NCBI RefSeq assembly: GCF_001591565.1
Contig: NZ_BCVD01000031.1
Location: 1 to 33,345 of the forward strand
Length of the DNA: 33,345 nt
From: Priestia flexa NBRC 15715
Lineage (GTDB): Bacteria; Bacillota; Bacilli; Bacillales; Bacillaceae_H
Reading direction: 5' to 3'
Shown here one piece after another: positions 1 to 8,094 of the stretch. The notes under the pieces are model-generated. The model searched no databases and was not told where the DNA came from. It saw only the letters and a program-made list of their open reading frames with translations. Positions within the stretch are counted from its first letter, which is position 1, and every line of letters begins with the position of its first letter. Made by a program: the position numbers and the translations under genes.

Positions 1-109
1 GGGGTCAGTCCCGTTCTAAGCAAAAGGTGATTTTTTATTCTGACTAGGAATTTTTAAACACCTTGTCGAAGAAGACATACTAACAACGTCAAGATAGAGA
101 GGTATGTAA

Positions 110-1411
110 ATGGCATATCTAAATGAAAAACTTAGTGAAGAAAAAGTATTTAAAGACCCTGTACATCGCTACATCCACGTACGAGACCGATTGATTTGGG
201 AGCTGATCGGTACATCTGAATTTCAGCGTTTACGTCGAATTCGCCAGCTTGGAACAACCTATTTAACGTTTCACGGTGCCGAACATAGTCGTTTTAATCA
301 CTCTCTAGGAGTATATGAGATTGTTCGCCGAATCATTGATGATGTGTTTCGAAATCGTCCAGAATGGGACGATGATGAACGACTTCTTTGTTTATGCGCA
401 GCGCTTCTACACGATTTAGGGCATGGTCCATTCTCTCATTCTTTTGAAAAAGTATTTCATCTTGATCATGAAGAGTTTACTCAAGCGATTATTTTGGGGA
501 ATACAGAAGTAAACCGTGTATTGAAAAAAGCTGGAGCAGATTTTCCGAAAAAAGTAGCAGAAGTTATTGCAAAAACGTATAAAAATAAGCTGGTTGTAAG
601 CTTGATTTCAAGCCAAATCGACGCCGATCGAATGGATTATTTACAGCGTGATGCCTATTATACGGGGGTAAGCTATGGACACTTCGATATGGAGCGTATC
701 CTGCGCGTAATGCGTCCACAAGAAGATCAAGCTGTCATTAAGCATAGCGGTATGCATGCAGTTGAGGATTACATCATGAGTCGCTACCAAATGTATTGGC
801 AGATTTATTTTCACCCTGTAACTCGTAGTGCAGAAGTTATCTTAACTAAAATTCTACATCGTGCGAAAGAACTTCATCAAAAATCCTATGAGTTTCGCCA
901 GCCACCTGTTCATTTTTACTCTATTTTTAAAGATGAAATATCGCTCGAAGAGTATTTAAGGCTGGACGAGTCTGTTGTCATGTTTTATTTTCAGGCTTGG
1001 CAAGATGAAGAAGATAATATTTTAGCGGATTTATGTCGCAGATTTATGAACCGTAACCTATTTAAATACATTGAGTTCAATCCAAACCTTCAAATGAAGA
1101 TGTGGATGGAGCTAACAACATTATTTAAAAAAGCTGGAATTGACCCTGATTATTATTTAGTTGTTGATTCATCCAGTGACTTACCGTACGACTTTTATCG
1201 TCCAGGTGAAGAAGAAGAACGCTTGCCAATCCATTTGTTGATGCCAAATGATGAAGTAAGGGAGCTATCGCGACAGTCTGAAATTGTTGAATCGATTTCG
1301 GGGAAAAAACGAACGGATCACAAACTTTATTTTCCACAAGATTTAATTGACCAGCTATCGTCAAAAAGAAAAGTGAAAGAACAAATTTTACAGCTATTAA
1401 AAAGTAATTAG
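110..1411 (+). CDS. ywfO: HD-domain deoxynucleotide triphosphohydrolase YwfO
   Basis: A 433-residue HD-superfamily metal-dependent phosphohydrolase, like B. subtilis YwfO and the dNTPase-type family; the expected reaction is hydrolysis of (d)NTPs in the cytoplasm. The metal-binding series is visible: His64 in the RFNHSLGVYE segment, the HD pair at 101-102 within LLHDLGHGPFSHSFE, and an Asp in the QIDADRMDYL segment around 171-173. The last third (about 300-433) has no motif I recognise. ATG at 110 is preceded by GAGAGG at 97-102. ywgA follows after 29 nt, so the two are probably co-transcribed. Substrate preference cannot be read from the sequence. Confidence 0.9.
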   Translation: MAYLNEKLSEEKVFKDPVHRYIHVRDRLIWELIGTSEFQRLRRIRQLGTTYLTFHGAEHSRFNHSLGVYEIVRRIIDDVFRNRPEWDDDERLLCLCAALLHDLGHGPFSHSFEKVFHLDHEEFTQAIILGNTEVNRVLKKAGADFPKKVAEVIAKTYKNKLVVSLISSQIDADRMDYLQRDAYYTGVSYGHFDMERILRVMRPQEDQAVIKHSGMHAVEDYIMSRYQMYWQIYFHPVTRSAEVILTKILHRAKELHQKSYEFRQPPVHFYSIFKDEISLEEYLRLDESVVMFYFQAWQDEEDNILADLCRRFMNRNLFKYIEFNPNLQMKMWMELTTLFKKAGIDPDYYLVVDSSSDLPYDFYRPGEEEERLPIHLLMPNDEVRELSRQSEIVESISGKKRTDHKLYFPQDLIDQLSSKRKVKEQILQLLKSN

Positions 1412-1440
1412 AGTTAAATAGTATAGGAGTTGAAAGGGCT

Positions 1441-1956
1441 GTGTTAAATGATCACGCGAAGATTATTAAAGTGTTCTCAGCAGCGGGAGAAATTGTAGGG
1501 AGAAAAAAGCTCCAAAAAATGATTTTTATTGGAAAAAAGCTAGAGTTTCCTTTTTATGAACGCTATAATTTCCATTTTTTTGGTCCATATTCAGAAGAGC
1601 TTACCCTTCGAGTAGAAGAATTGTGTAATCTAGGCTTCTTGCAGGAATTGAAAGAAAATAAGGGTGGCTACATGCAGTACCGATACGCGCTAACTCAGGC
1701 TGGAAATGAATTCTTAAGCCATTATGAGCTAGAGTTACCCCACCTAGAGGAAGTCATGACGGATATGAACAACCAGTCTTCAAAATTTTTAGAGCTTGTC
1801 TCAACGATTTTATACTTTGATGGGTTATCGAAAGAAGAAGTGAGTGAAAAAGTGTTTACGTTAAAGAGTAAACAGAACTATACAGAAGAAGATATTGAAC
1901 AAGCATATGCATATATTGAAAATTTAAAAGCAGTGACGTTTGACCGTGTTCACTAA
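1441..1956 (+). CDS. ywgA: conserved YwgA family protein, function unknown
   Basis: A 171-residue soluble protein similar to B. subtilis YwgA, whose function I do not know. The first 80 residues look like a small winged-helix-type region: a KKLQKMIFIGKKLEF helix, then YNFHFFGPYSEELT and a helix ending in LGFLQE. That pattern (LQK helix, an FGPYS-type turn, then a helix) resembles the SocA/GepA (Panacea-like) fold, but this is inference. The C-terminal half is helical and acidic. Translation starts at GTG 1441, with AGGAG at 1425-1429. It lies 29 nt after ywfO, and a strong bidirectional terminator follows the stop codon. Confidence 0.85.
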   Translation: MLNDHAKIIKVFSAAGEIVGRKKLQKMIFIGKKLEFPFYERYNFHFFGPYSEELTLRVEELCNLGFLQELKENKGGYMQYRYALTQAGNEFLSHYELELPHLEEVMTDMNNQSSKFLELVSTILYFDGLSKEEVSEKVFTLKSKQNYTEEDIEQAYAYIENLKAVTFDRVH

Positions 1957-1961
1957 TACAA

Positions 1962-1997
1962 AACAAAGCCCTCTGCATCCGTTCAGAGGGCTTTGTT
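1962..1997. terminator. bidirectional intrinsic terminator, ywgA / ywhB
   Basis: A perfect 14-bp stem (1962-1975 with 1984-1997) and an 8-nt loop lie between the convergent ywgA and tautomerase genes. The core is CAAAGCCCTCTG and its complement. The arms carry TT/AA ends, giving a short U tract on either strand. Confidence 0.85.
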
Positions 1998-2019
1998 CAA
2001 TGAATAAACGATATGTAGT

Positions 2020-2205
2020 TTATTGGTCGCTTAATCGTTTACCGTTTACTGCATAGTGGTTTTTTGACATTTCTTCAATAAAAACCGCAATCTTTTCAGA
2101 AGGGGCACCTGTTGTTTCAGATACAGCAGCCGTTACTTTTTCAACAAGGGCTCTTTTTTGATCTTCAGTGCGACCTTCAAGCATTTTTACTGTTACATAT
2201 GGCAT
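2020..2205 (-). CDS. ywhB: 4-oxalocrotonate tautomerase family protein YwhB
   Basis: A 61-codon protein of the 4-oxalocrotonate tautomerase family, which use the N-terminal proline as a general base after removal of Met. Pro1 is present (MPYVTVKMLEG), and mature Arg11 is conserved. The second catalytic arginine of classic 4-OT (Arg39) is replaced by alanine, in a VFIEEM context similar to B. subtilis YwhB, so the physiological substrate is uncertain. An AAGGAG sequence on the minus strand (plus coordinates about 2216-2221) precedes the ATG at 2205. It is a monocistronic unit facing away from ywhC. Confidence 0.92.
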   Translation of the reverse strand: MPYVTVKMLEGRTEDQKRALVEKVTAAVSETTGAPSEKIAVFIEEMSKNHYAVNGKRLSDQ

Positions 2206-2294
2206 ACTAATTTCACTCCTTTTCTTCAGTGTCTTCTTCAGTGTAGTCCTTTTACATTGAAAAATACACCCTCATCTAATGATGAAATAATTAA

Positions 2295-2323
2295 ATTATA
2301 GTATACTCGATGTATTATTGTAA
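2295..2323 (-). promoter_or_regulatory. possible SigA promoter for ywhB
   Basis: On the minus strand a perfect TATAAT (plus 2295-2300) sits 17 nt downstream of a weak -35, TTACAA (plus 2318-2323). The spacing is right but only half of the -35 matches consensus. Confidence 0.35.
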
Positions 2324-2351
2324 TTCAGAATGATTATAAAGGAGAGAGCGA

Positions 2352-2999
2352 GTGAATCAATTTTTAGCTTTTCCGCTTGAATATATTCCGTACGTTGCTA
2401 TTACGCTAATTATCGCATTTACGCTACATGAATTTGCTCATGCTTTTGTTGCATACAAGTTTGGAGACGAGACGGCAAAGAAACAAGGGCGTTTGACACT
2501 ATCGCCTCTTTCACATTTAGATCCACTAGGAACAATTCTCCTACTGGTAGTGGGATTTGGATGGGCTAAGCCTGTACCAGTTAATCGCTTTTTCTTTAAG
2601 AATCCCCGTCTAGCTGGCGTATTGGTTTCAATTGCAGGGCCGCTTAGTAACTTATTCCTTGCATTTTTAGGGGTTCTTGGTTGGTTTTTGATTTTGCAGT
2701 TTGCGGGTTATATAGATCCACTATATAAGTTTTTTAATATGTTTATCACCATTAATATTGTTTTATTTTTATTTAATTTGCTGCCATTTCCGCCGCTCGA
2801 TGGCTACCGTATCGTAGAAGATCTTGTTCCAAACACAGTGCGAGCAAAAATGACGCAGTATGAGTCGTGGGGAATCTTGTTATTTTTAGTGTTAATTATT
2901 ACACCGCTCGATCGCTATATCATTGCCCCTATATATGACATTGGAATCCCATTTTTTGTTGAGCTATTTCAACAACTTCTGGGACCTTTATTAACTTAA
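2352..2999 (+). CDS. ywhC: site-2 protease family (M50) membrane metalloprotease YwhC
   Basis: A 215-residue polytopic membrane protein of the M50/site-2 protease family. The zinc motif HEFAH is at 26-30, and the second motif FNLLPFPPLDG at 141-151 supplies the third metal ligand (Asp150). Hydrophobic segments at about 10-30, 58-75, 88-118, 130-145 and 173-193 fit a minimal transmembrane core without PDZ or CBS domains. The family cleaves membrane-embedded or membrane-proximal substrates; the substrate here is unknown. GTG 2352 is chosen because AAAGGAGAG lies about 8 nt upstream. ywhD begins 18 nt after the stop, so the pair forms an operon. Confidence 0.9.
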   Translation: MNQFLAFPLEYIPYVAITLIIAFTLHEFAHAFVAYKFGDETAKKQGRLTLSPLSHLDPLGTILLLVVGFGWAKPVPVNRFFFKNPRLAGVLVSIAGPLSNLFLAFLGVLGWFLILQFAGYIDPLYKFFNMFITINIVLFLFNLLPFPPLDGYRIVEDLVPNTVRAKMTQYESWGILLFLVLIITPLDRYIIAPIYDIGIPFFVELFQQLLGPLLT

Positions 3000-3017
3000 G
3001 TAAGGAGCGTTTTAACA

Positions 3018-3527
3018 ATGGATCAACCGAAAAAAAAGAAGAATATTGGATTTAATATTATTAAGAATGATTCAACAGATGGACATGGAGGCTTTGGGGT
3101 TGGTGCGCTAAGCTTAGAAAATATTTCACCTGTTTTTGTATGCCCATCAGACGAAGAAGCTTTTGTTGATATCGGTGCGATGCATGCTCGAAGCGTGGTT
3201 GAAAAGGGAATTAAGTTTTTATCCAACAAAGACGAAGTTCCTAACGGCAAGCTCTATTGGCTTGTCTGGGTAACCATTGACCGCAATCCAGCAGGCCCTT
3301 ATTATGCTGGCGTAACGGCATGTGAAATGACCGTAGATCGTGAAATTCGCCGCGGTTATAAGTCGCTTCCAGAGCATGTAAATAAGATGGATAAATCTAT
3401 GAAGCGTCGCATTATGGTAGACGAAATGGATAATAAGTCAAAAGCAATCTTAAAAGATTTTCTATCTGCTCATGATAAGGAAATATGGGAACGTTCTAGT
3501 GATGAACTAAAAGAAGCTTTATCATAA
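3018..3527 (+). CDS. ywhD: YwhD family protein, function unknown
   Basis: A 169-residue soluble protein similar to B. subtilis YwhD, a conserved Bacillaceae family without a known function. It starts with a lysine-rich patch (DQPKKKKNIGFNII). The middle contains a YWLVWVTIDRNPAGPYYAGV segment that looks like a beta-strand core, and the C-terminus is helical and charged. No transmembrane segment or catalytic motif is evident. AAGGAG at 3002-3007 precedes ATG 3018. Its close coupling to ywhC (18 nt) suggests joint expression, and its stop codon lies within the left arm of the downstream terminator. Confidence 0.88.
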   Translation: MDQPKKKKNIGFNIIKNDSTDGHGGFGVGALSLENISPVFVCPSDEEAFVDIGAMHARSVVEKGIKFLSNKDEVPNGKLYWLVWVTIDRNPAGPYYAGVTACEMTVDREIRRGYKSLPEHVNKMDKSMKRRIMVDEMDNKSKAILKDFLSAHDKEIWERSSDELKEALS

Positions 3528-3569
3528 AAAGGAGAGGCCCTCAGCTTAGACTGAGGGCCTCTCCTTTTT
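3526..3569. terminator. bidirectional intrinsic terminator, ywhD / pbpG
   Basis: A perfect 19-bp inverted repeat (3526-3544 with 3551-3569) surrounds a 6-nt loop, with A5 at one end and T5 at the other, so it can terminate both strands. It overlaps both flanking stop codons: ywhD TAA at 3525-3527 and pbpG TAA at 3568-3570. Confidence 0.93.
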
Positions 3570-5649
3570 AAAACCAATCGCGGAGGCGATGAAAGAATCC
3601 ATCTTGTTCTTTCTGCTTCTGTGGCGCCTGGTTTTTCTCTTCAGAAACGCCTTTATCGCGACAATACGTAGTCGGTTGAGTACCTGTTAAATAGTATGCT
3701 TTATATTTTTTCGAACAGGACTTTGTTGCGATATCCCCCGTTTCGGGGTTAATATTTACGCTGACTAACCCTTTTGGTGCTTTGAATGCTTGTTTCTTCT
3801 TTCCTTCAAGCGCATCTTCCATAAACAATGCCCACATTTTTTTTGCATAAGCTTTTTCTTCAACACGCTCAATCTGTTTGCCTTGGTCATAGCCTACCCA
3901 AACACCTGATACAAGCTGAGGGGTGTAGCCAATCATCCAGCTATCTGTCGGCGTAGTACCAGATTTACCAGCATAATCTCTTGACAAGTATTTTAGAATT
4001 GGCTTTCCAGTTACTGTTGTATAGCCGTTTAATTCTTTTTGGAACATGCCTGTCATCAAATGCGTTGTTAGAAATGCTAATCGCTTGTCAACAATTTGTT
4101 TCTTTTCTTGAGGTGCTTCATACACCATGTCTCCATCAGCTGTTTCAATGCGCTTAATGAATGTTGGTGAAATTTCTTTTCCACCGTTTGCAAAAATGCC
4201 ATATGCATTGACCATATCAATCACGCGAACAGGAGATGTTCCAAGAGCAAGGGACGGTACCTGCTTCAGTGGAGTTGAAACTCCTAATGACTTAGCCGTT
4301 TCGACCAATCGGTGCTCCCCGATAAATAAATGTGTTTTAACAGCATAGATGTTATCTGACAGCGCAATAGCCTGTGCTAGTGTAATGGGATTGTTTGCAT
4401 AGTAGCTGTTATAGTTACTGGGTTTATATGTTGAAACCCCATCATCTAACGTGAAGGTTGTCTCTTCACTTTGCATCGCGGTAGATTCCGTAAAGCCGTC
4501 TGCTAAAGCAGCATAATATAAGAATGGCTTCATCGTAGAGCCCGGCTGGCGCACAGCTTGAGTTGCTCTGTTGAATGGGCTTTTCTTATAATCTCTACCG
4601 CCAATGAGCGCTTTAACTGCACCTGTTTTTGGATCCATTGCGACAAATGCTGTTTGAATATCAGAATCTTTATTCATAACGGTATTCATTGCTTCTTCTG
4701 CTTTCTTTTGCACGTCAATATCAAGCGTTGTGTAAATGCGTAAGCCATTTGAATGAATCATTGCTTCTGTAATTCCCAATTCATTCGTTAACTGAGATAA
4801 AGCTGCACTCATGAAGTAAGACGCATCTTGTTTCTTTGCGTTTGCTTCATCTTGTGCTTTTTTTGCATAGAACAAAGGTGTTACAAATGCTTTATCCGCT
4901 TCTTTTTGTGAAATTTTTCCTTGGTCAACAAGTAAGTTTAAGATGATGCGCTGACGCTCTTTTGCATTTTCTTCATGAAGCAGAGGAGAATAGTAAGTAG
5001 GCCCTTTCGGAATCCCAGCTAGCATACTAGCTTCACTTAGCGTTAAGTCCTTTGCTTTTTTATTAAAATACGTTTTTGAAGCAGCCTCGACTCCATAGGC
5101 GCCGTGTCCATAGTAAATGGTATTTAAATAACCTTCAAAAATTTTATCCTTGTCGTAATTAAATTCCAGGCGAATGGTATAAAGCGCTTCTTGGAATTTT
5201 CTTGTCCATGTTTTATCGTGTTCTAAAAAAAGATTTCGTGCGTACTGCTGCGTAATTGTGCTAGCACCTTGTACCTTACTCATTGCTTTAATATCGGCAA
5301 CAATTGCCCCGCCAATACGTTTAATATCAAAGCCGTTATGATCATAAAACCGCTTGTCTTCAACTGCTAATGTAGCTTCTTTAATATTGTCAGATACGCT
5401 TTCTAGAGGGACCCAATAGCGTTTTTGACCGTTGTGTAATTCGTCTAATACTTTGCCATTGCTGGAATAGAAAATAGCGGTTTGCGGGACAGTTAGCGTA
5501 GGTGGACCAGCGATTTTGGCATATAAAAATATACTGATATAAGCAATCCCGATACATACAGTACATAAAAGTGCAAGAACAAGTAGAATGCGAAAAAGAC
5601 GTCTAGCTTTCTTAAAGTGTTCAATTAATACAGTTTCCATTGTCATCAC
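3568..5649 (-). CDS. pbpG: class A penicillin-binding protein (PBP2d-like)
   Basis: A bifunctional peptidoglycan glycosyltransferase/transpeptidase, 693 residues. After a short basic cytoplasmic tail, a membrane anchor spans about 19-43. The glycosyltransferase-51 domain follows with EDKRFYDH (Glu97), GASTITQQ at 128-135 and the YLNTIYYG segment at 174-181. The transpeptidase domain has the SxxK motif STMK at 371-374 (nucleophile Ser371), SDN at 431-433 and KSGT at 562-565. All catalytic motifs are intact. Gene order (ywhD-pbpG-speE) matches B. subtilis pbpG, which is expressed in the forespore; I could not find a convincing SigF or SigG promoter here. The start is ambiguous: GTG 5649 has AAGGAG 12 nt upstream, while ATG 5640 has GAGGTGA 5 nt upstream and gives 690 residues. 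Confidence 0.9.
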   Translation of the reverse strand: MMTMETVLIEHFKKARRLFRILLVLALLCTVCIGIAYISIFLYAKIAGPPTLTVPQTAIFYSSNGKVLDELHNGQKRYWVPLESVSDNIKEATLAVEDKRFYDHNGFDIKRIGGAIVADIKAMSKVQGASTITQQYARNLFLEHDKTWTRKFQEALYTIRLEFNYDKDKIFEGYLNTIYYGHGAYGVEAASKTYFNKKAKDLTLSEASMLAGIPKGPTYYSPLLHEENAKERQRIILNLLVDQGKISQKEADKAFVTPLFYAKKAQDEANAKKQDASYFMSAALSQLTNELGITEAMIHSNGLRIYTTLDIDVQKKAEEAMNTVMNKDSDIQTAFVAMDPKTGAVKALIGGRDYKKSPFNRATQAVRQPGSTMKPFLYYAALADGFTESTAMQSEETTFTLDDGVSTYKPSNYNSYYANNPITLAQAIALSDNIYAVKTHLFIGEHRLVETAKSLGVSTPLKQVPSLALGTSPVRVIDMVNAYGIFANGGKEISPTFIKRIETADGDMVYEAPQEKKQIVDKRLAFLTTHLMTGMFQKELNGYTTVTGKPILKYLSRDYAGKSGTTPTDSWMIGYTPQLVSGVWVGYDQGKQIERVEEKAYAKKMWALFMEDALEGKKKQAFKAPKGLVSVNINPETGDIATKSCSKKYKAYYLTGTQPTTYCRDKGVSEEKNQAPQKQKEQDGFFHRLRDWF

Positions 5650-6009
5650 CTCATGAGTTAACTCCTTCGTTTCCTAAAAAAGTTACGTTTTAAAGGGTAC
5701 CCAGATTGATACAGTCTTTTTATTATCAAAAGATTTTTTTTACGAGCTAGATCCATTTATTTAAGCCTTTTAATGTGTAGGTTTATATAGGTAGTTTAGG
5801 TAAATATAGGCTTTTGAAATGAGGTTATAGCAATTTAAAGGAATATATAGTTTAGTATGAAAAAGAAAAAGCTCTTTTAAACCTAGAAGTCTAAAAAAAA
5901 CCTTTGCTTTTCACTTAAATTCATCTATACTTTTTTTCATGTTTGTATAAATTATGTTAGGGTAATCTATGCATAGGCTAAATTCTCAAAATAGAAGGGA
6001 AGAGTTTAA
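5650..6009. other. 360-nt divergent intergenic region, pbpG / speE
   Basis: A very AT-rich region between the divergent pbpG and speE genes. It should hold both promoters. The only candidate I can support is a speE-side SigA pair near 5904-5931. I see no terminator, coding frame with a ribosome binding site, or long repeat. A GGGTACCC palindrome and poly-A/T runs are present without an obvious role. Confidence 0.6.
5904..5931 (+). promoter_or_regulatory. possible SigA promoter for speE
   Basis: TTGCTT at 5904-5909 and TATACT at 5926-5931 are spaced 16 nt apart, about 80 nt ahead of the speE start. The -10 is good; the -35 matches only its first three bases. Confidence 0.35.
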
Positions 6010-6837
6010 ATGGAATTATGGTTTACTGAGAAACAAACGAAGAATTTCGGAATTACGGCGAAAATTAAGCGCACTTTACATACAGAACAAACTGAGTTTC
6101 AAAAGCTAGACATGATTGAAACAGAAGAGTTTGGTAACATGCTAGTTCTTGATGGAATGGTAATGACAACTCAAAAAGATGAGTTTGTTTATCATGAAAT
6201 GGTGGCACACGTGCCATTATTTACACATCCCAATCCTGAAAATGTCTTAGTAGTAGGCGGCGGAGATGGTGGCGTAATCCGTGAAGTATTAAAGCATCCT
6301 AGCGTAAAGAAAGCGACGCTAGTTGAAATTGATGGAAAAGTTATTGAATACTCTAAGAAGTATTTACCGGAGATTGCTGGTGAATTGGAGAATGAGCGCG
6401 TTGAGGTAAAGGTCGGCGACGGCTTTATGCATATCGCAGAAAGCGAAAATGAATATGATGTTATTATGGTTGATTCAACTGAGCCAGTAGGTCCAGCGGT
6501 GAATTTATTTACAAAAGGCTTCTACGCTGGGATTTCAAAAGCGTTAAAAGAAGACGGAATTTTTGTAGCTCAAACGGACAACCCTTGGTTTACTCCAGAG
6601 TTAATTACAAACGTACAGCGTGATGTAAAAGAAATTTTCCCGATTACTCGTCTTTATATAGCAAACATTCCAACGTATCCAAGTGGTCTGTGGACGTTCA
6701 CAATCGGTTCTAAGAAGCATGATCCACTAGAGGTTAGTGAAGATCGCTTTATTGATATCGAAACAAAGTATTACACGAAAGAGCTTCATAAAGCAGCATT
6801 TGCTTTACCGAAGTTTGTAGCAGATTTAGTAAAATAA
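6010..6837 (+). CDS. speE: spermidine synthase
   Basis: A 275-residue polyamine aminopropyltransferase that transfers the aminopropyl group of decarboxylated S-adenosylmethionine to putrescine. The N-terminal beta domain (1-60) carries [18 protein letters not shown] and [18 protein letters not shown]. The Rossmann domain follows with [14 protein letters not shown], an acidic VEIDGKVIE strand and DSTEPVGPA, the typical gatekeeping and catalytic Asp region. The length is normal for bacterial enzymes. A GAAGGGAAGAG sequence precedes ATG 6010. It pairs functionally with speB downstream, which makes the putrescine substrate, but a structured RNA and terminator separate the two genes. Confidence 0.95.
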   Translation: MELWFTEKQTKNFGITAKIKRTLHTEQTEFQKLDMIETEEFGNMLVLDGMVMTTQKDEFVYHEMVAHVPLFTHPNPENVLVVGGGDGGVIREVLKHPSVKKATLVEIDGKVIEYSKKYLPEIAGELENERVEVKVGDGFMHIAESENEYDVIMVDSTEPVGPAVNLFTKGFYAGISKALKEDGIFVAQTDNPWFTPELITNVQRDVKEIFPITRLYIANIPTYPSGLWTFTIGSKKHDPLEVSEDRFIDIETKYYTKELHKAAFALPKFVADLVK

Positions 6838-7040
6838 GGTGAAGCTTCAATTGGTGGGAGGCTTCATCTCCCGCTCATTGTTAGTGCAACCAATCGGGCT
6901 TTTAAGGACAGTGTAGCCCTCTGCTTATCTTCCAGCGATTTTCCCTGAGCTTGGAAGCGGAAGCCTTACTGCCAGTTAAGCTCGGATAAAGTACAAACCA
7001 TAGACAAGATGTCAGTCAAAAGGCTTGGCGTCTTGTTTTT
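6838..7040 (+). ncRNA. structured RNA element between speE and speB (candidate leader/attenuator)
   Basis: The sequence after the speE stop folds into several helices. ATTGGT 6850-6855 pairs with ACCAAT 6889-6894, closing a junction that holds the hairpin 6856-6860/6868-6872 (GGGAG/CTCCC) and a small stem at 6876-6886. GGGCT 6896-6900 pairs with AGCCC 6915-6919. CTTCCA 6929-6934 pairs with TGGAAG 6952-6957. An imperfect alternative partner exists between 6902-6912 and 6968-6979 (TTAA-GG-CAGT with ACTG-CC-TTAA). The element ends in the terminator at 7004-7040. GC content and structure exceed those of neighbouring gaps. I do not recognise a known riboswitch class. It could be an attenuating leader for speB, a 3' UTR-derived RNA of speE, or a dispersed repeat copy. 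Confidence 0.5.
7004..7040 (+). terminator. intrinsic terminator just upstream of speB
   Basis: A stem of 14 pairs (7004-7017 with 7022-7025 and 7027-7036, one bulged T at 7026, several G-U pairs) has an AAAA loop and ends in TTTTT at 7036-7040. It lies 5 nt before the speB Shine-Dalgarno AAGGAGG at 7046-7052, so terminated transcripts would lack speB. Confidence 0.85.
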
Positions 7041-7059
7041 ATGACAAGGAGGCATTCTC

Positions 7060-7938
7060 ATGCGTTTTGATGAAGCATATTCAGGTAATGTATTTATAAA
7101 AAGTCACCCTAGCTTTGAAGAAAGCGAAGCCGTACTATACGGTATGCCAATGGATTGGACAGTAAGCTACCGACCGGGGTCTCGCTTTGGTCCAACTCGT
7201 ATTCGCGAAGTATCAATTGGGTTAGAAGAATATAGCGCATATTTAGATCGTGAGCTTGAAGAAGTAAAATATTTTGATGCTGGTGATATTCCACTTCCTT
7301 TTGGAAATGCACAGCGAAGCATCGACATGATTGAGGGCTATATCGATGAGCTATTAGCAGCCGATAAGTTTCCGCTTGGAATGGGTGGCGAGCACTTGGT
7401 TTCATGGCCAGTTATGAAAGCGATGTATAAGAAATATCCGGATCTTGCTATCATTCATATGGATGCGCATACGGATTTACGTGAAGAGTATGAAGGTGAA
7501 CCTTTGTCTCACTCCACACCAATTCGTAAAATTGCCGAGCACATTGGGCCAAGCAACGTTTATTCATTTGGTATTCGTTCAGGTATGAAAGAAGAATTTG
7601 TATGGGCGAAAGAGAACGGCATGCATATTTCTAAATTTGAAGTATTAGAACCTTTAAAAGAAATCTTACCTAAGCTAGCGGGCCGTCCAGTTTATGTAAC
7701 GATTGATATCGATGTGTTAGATCCAGCCCATGCCCCAGGTACAGGTACAGTAGATGCGGGGGGCATAACATCAAAAGAGCTATTAGCATCTATTCATGAG
7801 ATTGCTAAATCAGATATCCGCGTTGTGGGTGCAGACTTAGTAGAAGTTGCTCCAATCTATGATTCCTCTGAGCAAACGGCCAATACAGCTAGTAAGCTTA
7901 TTCGTGAAATGATTTTAGGTTGGGTTCAAAAGCGCTAA
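7060..7938 (+). CDS. speB: agmatinase
   Basis: A 292-residue ureohydrolase that converts agmatine to putrescine and urea using a binuclear manganese centre. All metal ligands are visible: GGEH at 109-112 (His112), HMDAHTD at 133-139 (Asp135, His137, Asp139) and TIDIDVLDP with Asp216 and Asp218. The length and motifs fit agmatinase rather than arginase, and the speE neighbourhood supports this. ATG 7060 is preceded by AAGGAGG at 7046-7052. The terminator 20 nt upstream implies control by read-through, or a promoter hidden in the gap. An intrinsic terminator follows the gene. Confidence 0.94.
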   Translation: MRFDEAYSGNVFIKSHPSFEESEAVLYGMPMDWTVSYRPGSRFGPTRIREVSIGLEEYSAYLDRELEEVKYFDAGDIPLPFGNAQRSIDMIEGYIDELLAADKFPLGMGGEHLVSWPVMKAMYKKYPDLAIIHMDAHTDLREEYEGEPLSHSTPIRKIAEHIGPSNVYSFGIRSGMKEEFVWAKENGMHISKFEVLEPLKEILPKLAGRPVYVTIDIDVLDPAHAPGTGTVDAGGITSKELLASIHEIAKSDIRVVGADLVEVAPIYDSSEQTANTASKLIREMILGWVQKR

Positions 7939-7950
7939 ACAAATATATAG

Positions 7951-7992
7951 AAGAGTAGGTTGCATTGATAGAAATGTGGCCTACTCTTTTTT
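7951..7992 (+). terminator. intrinsic terminator after speB
   Basis: AAGAGTAGG at 7951-7959 pairs with CCTACTCTT at 7980-7988. The stem can extend inward through wobble pairs to about 15 bp, and a T run ends at 7992. Confidence 0.88.
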
Positions 7993-8020
7993 ACAAAATG
8001 AGCGAAAACTTGAAGTATTA

Positions 8021-8049
8021 TTGAATTCTTGTCTCGGAATGTTTATACT
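8021..8049 (+). promoter_or_regulatory. SigA promoter for ywiB-argS
   Basis: TTGAAT (8021-8026), a 17-nt spacer and TATACT (8044-8049) make a good vegetative promoter, immediately after the speB terminator and about 45 nt ahead of ywiB. Confidence 0.65.
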
Positions 8050-8094
8050 ATTTAAGTTATAAAGTATTCGTAAAAATTAAGGAAGTGTCTTGAG

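Noticed and set aside
63-70. TTGTCGAA before ywfO as a Spo0A box
   Set aside because: The 7-base core is expected a few times by chance in 33 kb, and no promoter with proper geometry was seen there.
7109-7405. 98-codon minus-strand frame inside speB
   Set aside because: Lies antisense to conserved speB coding sequence, with no Shine-Dalgarno sequence or recognisable domain.
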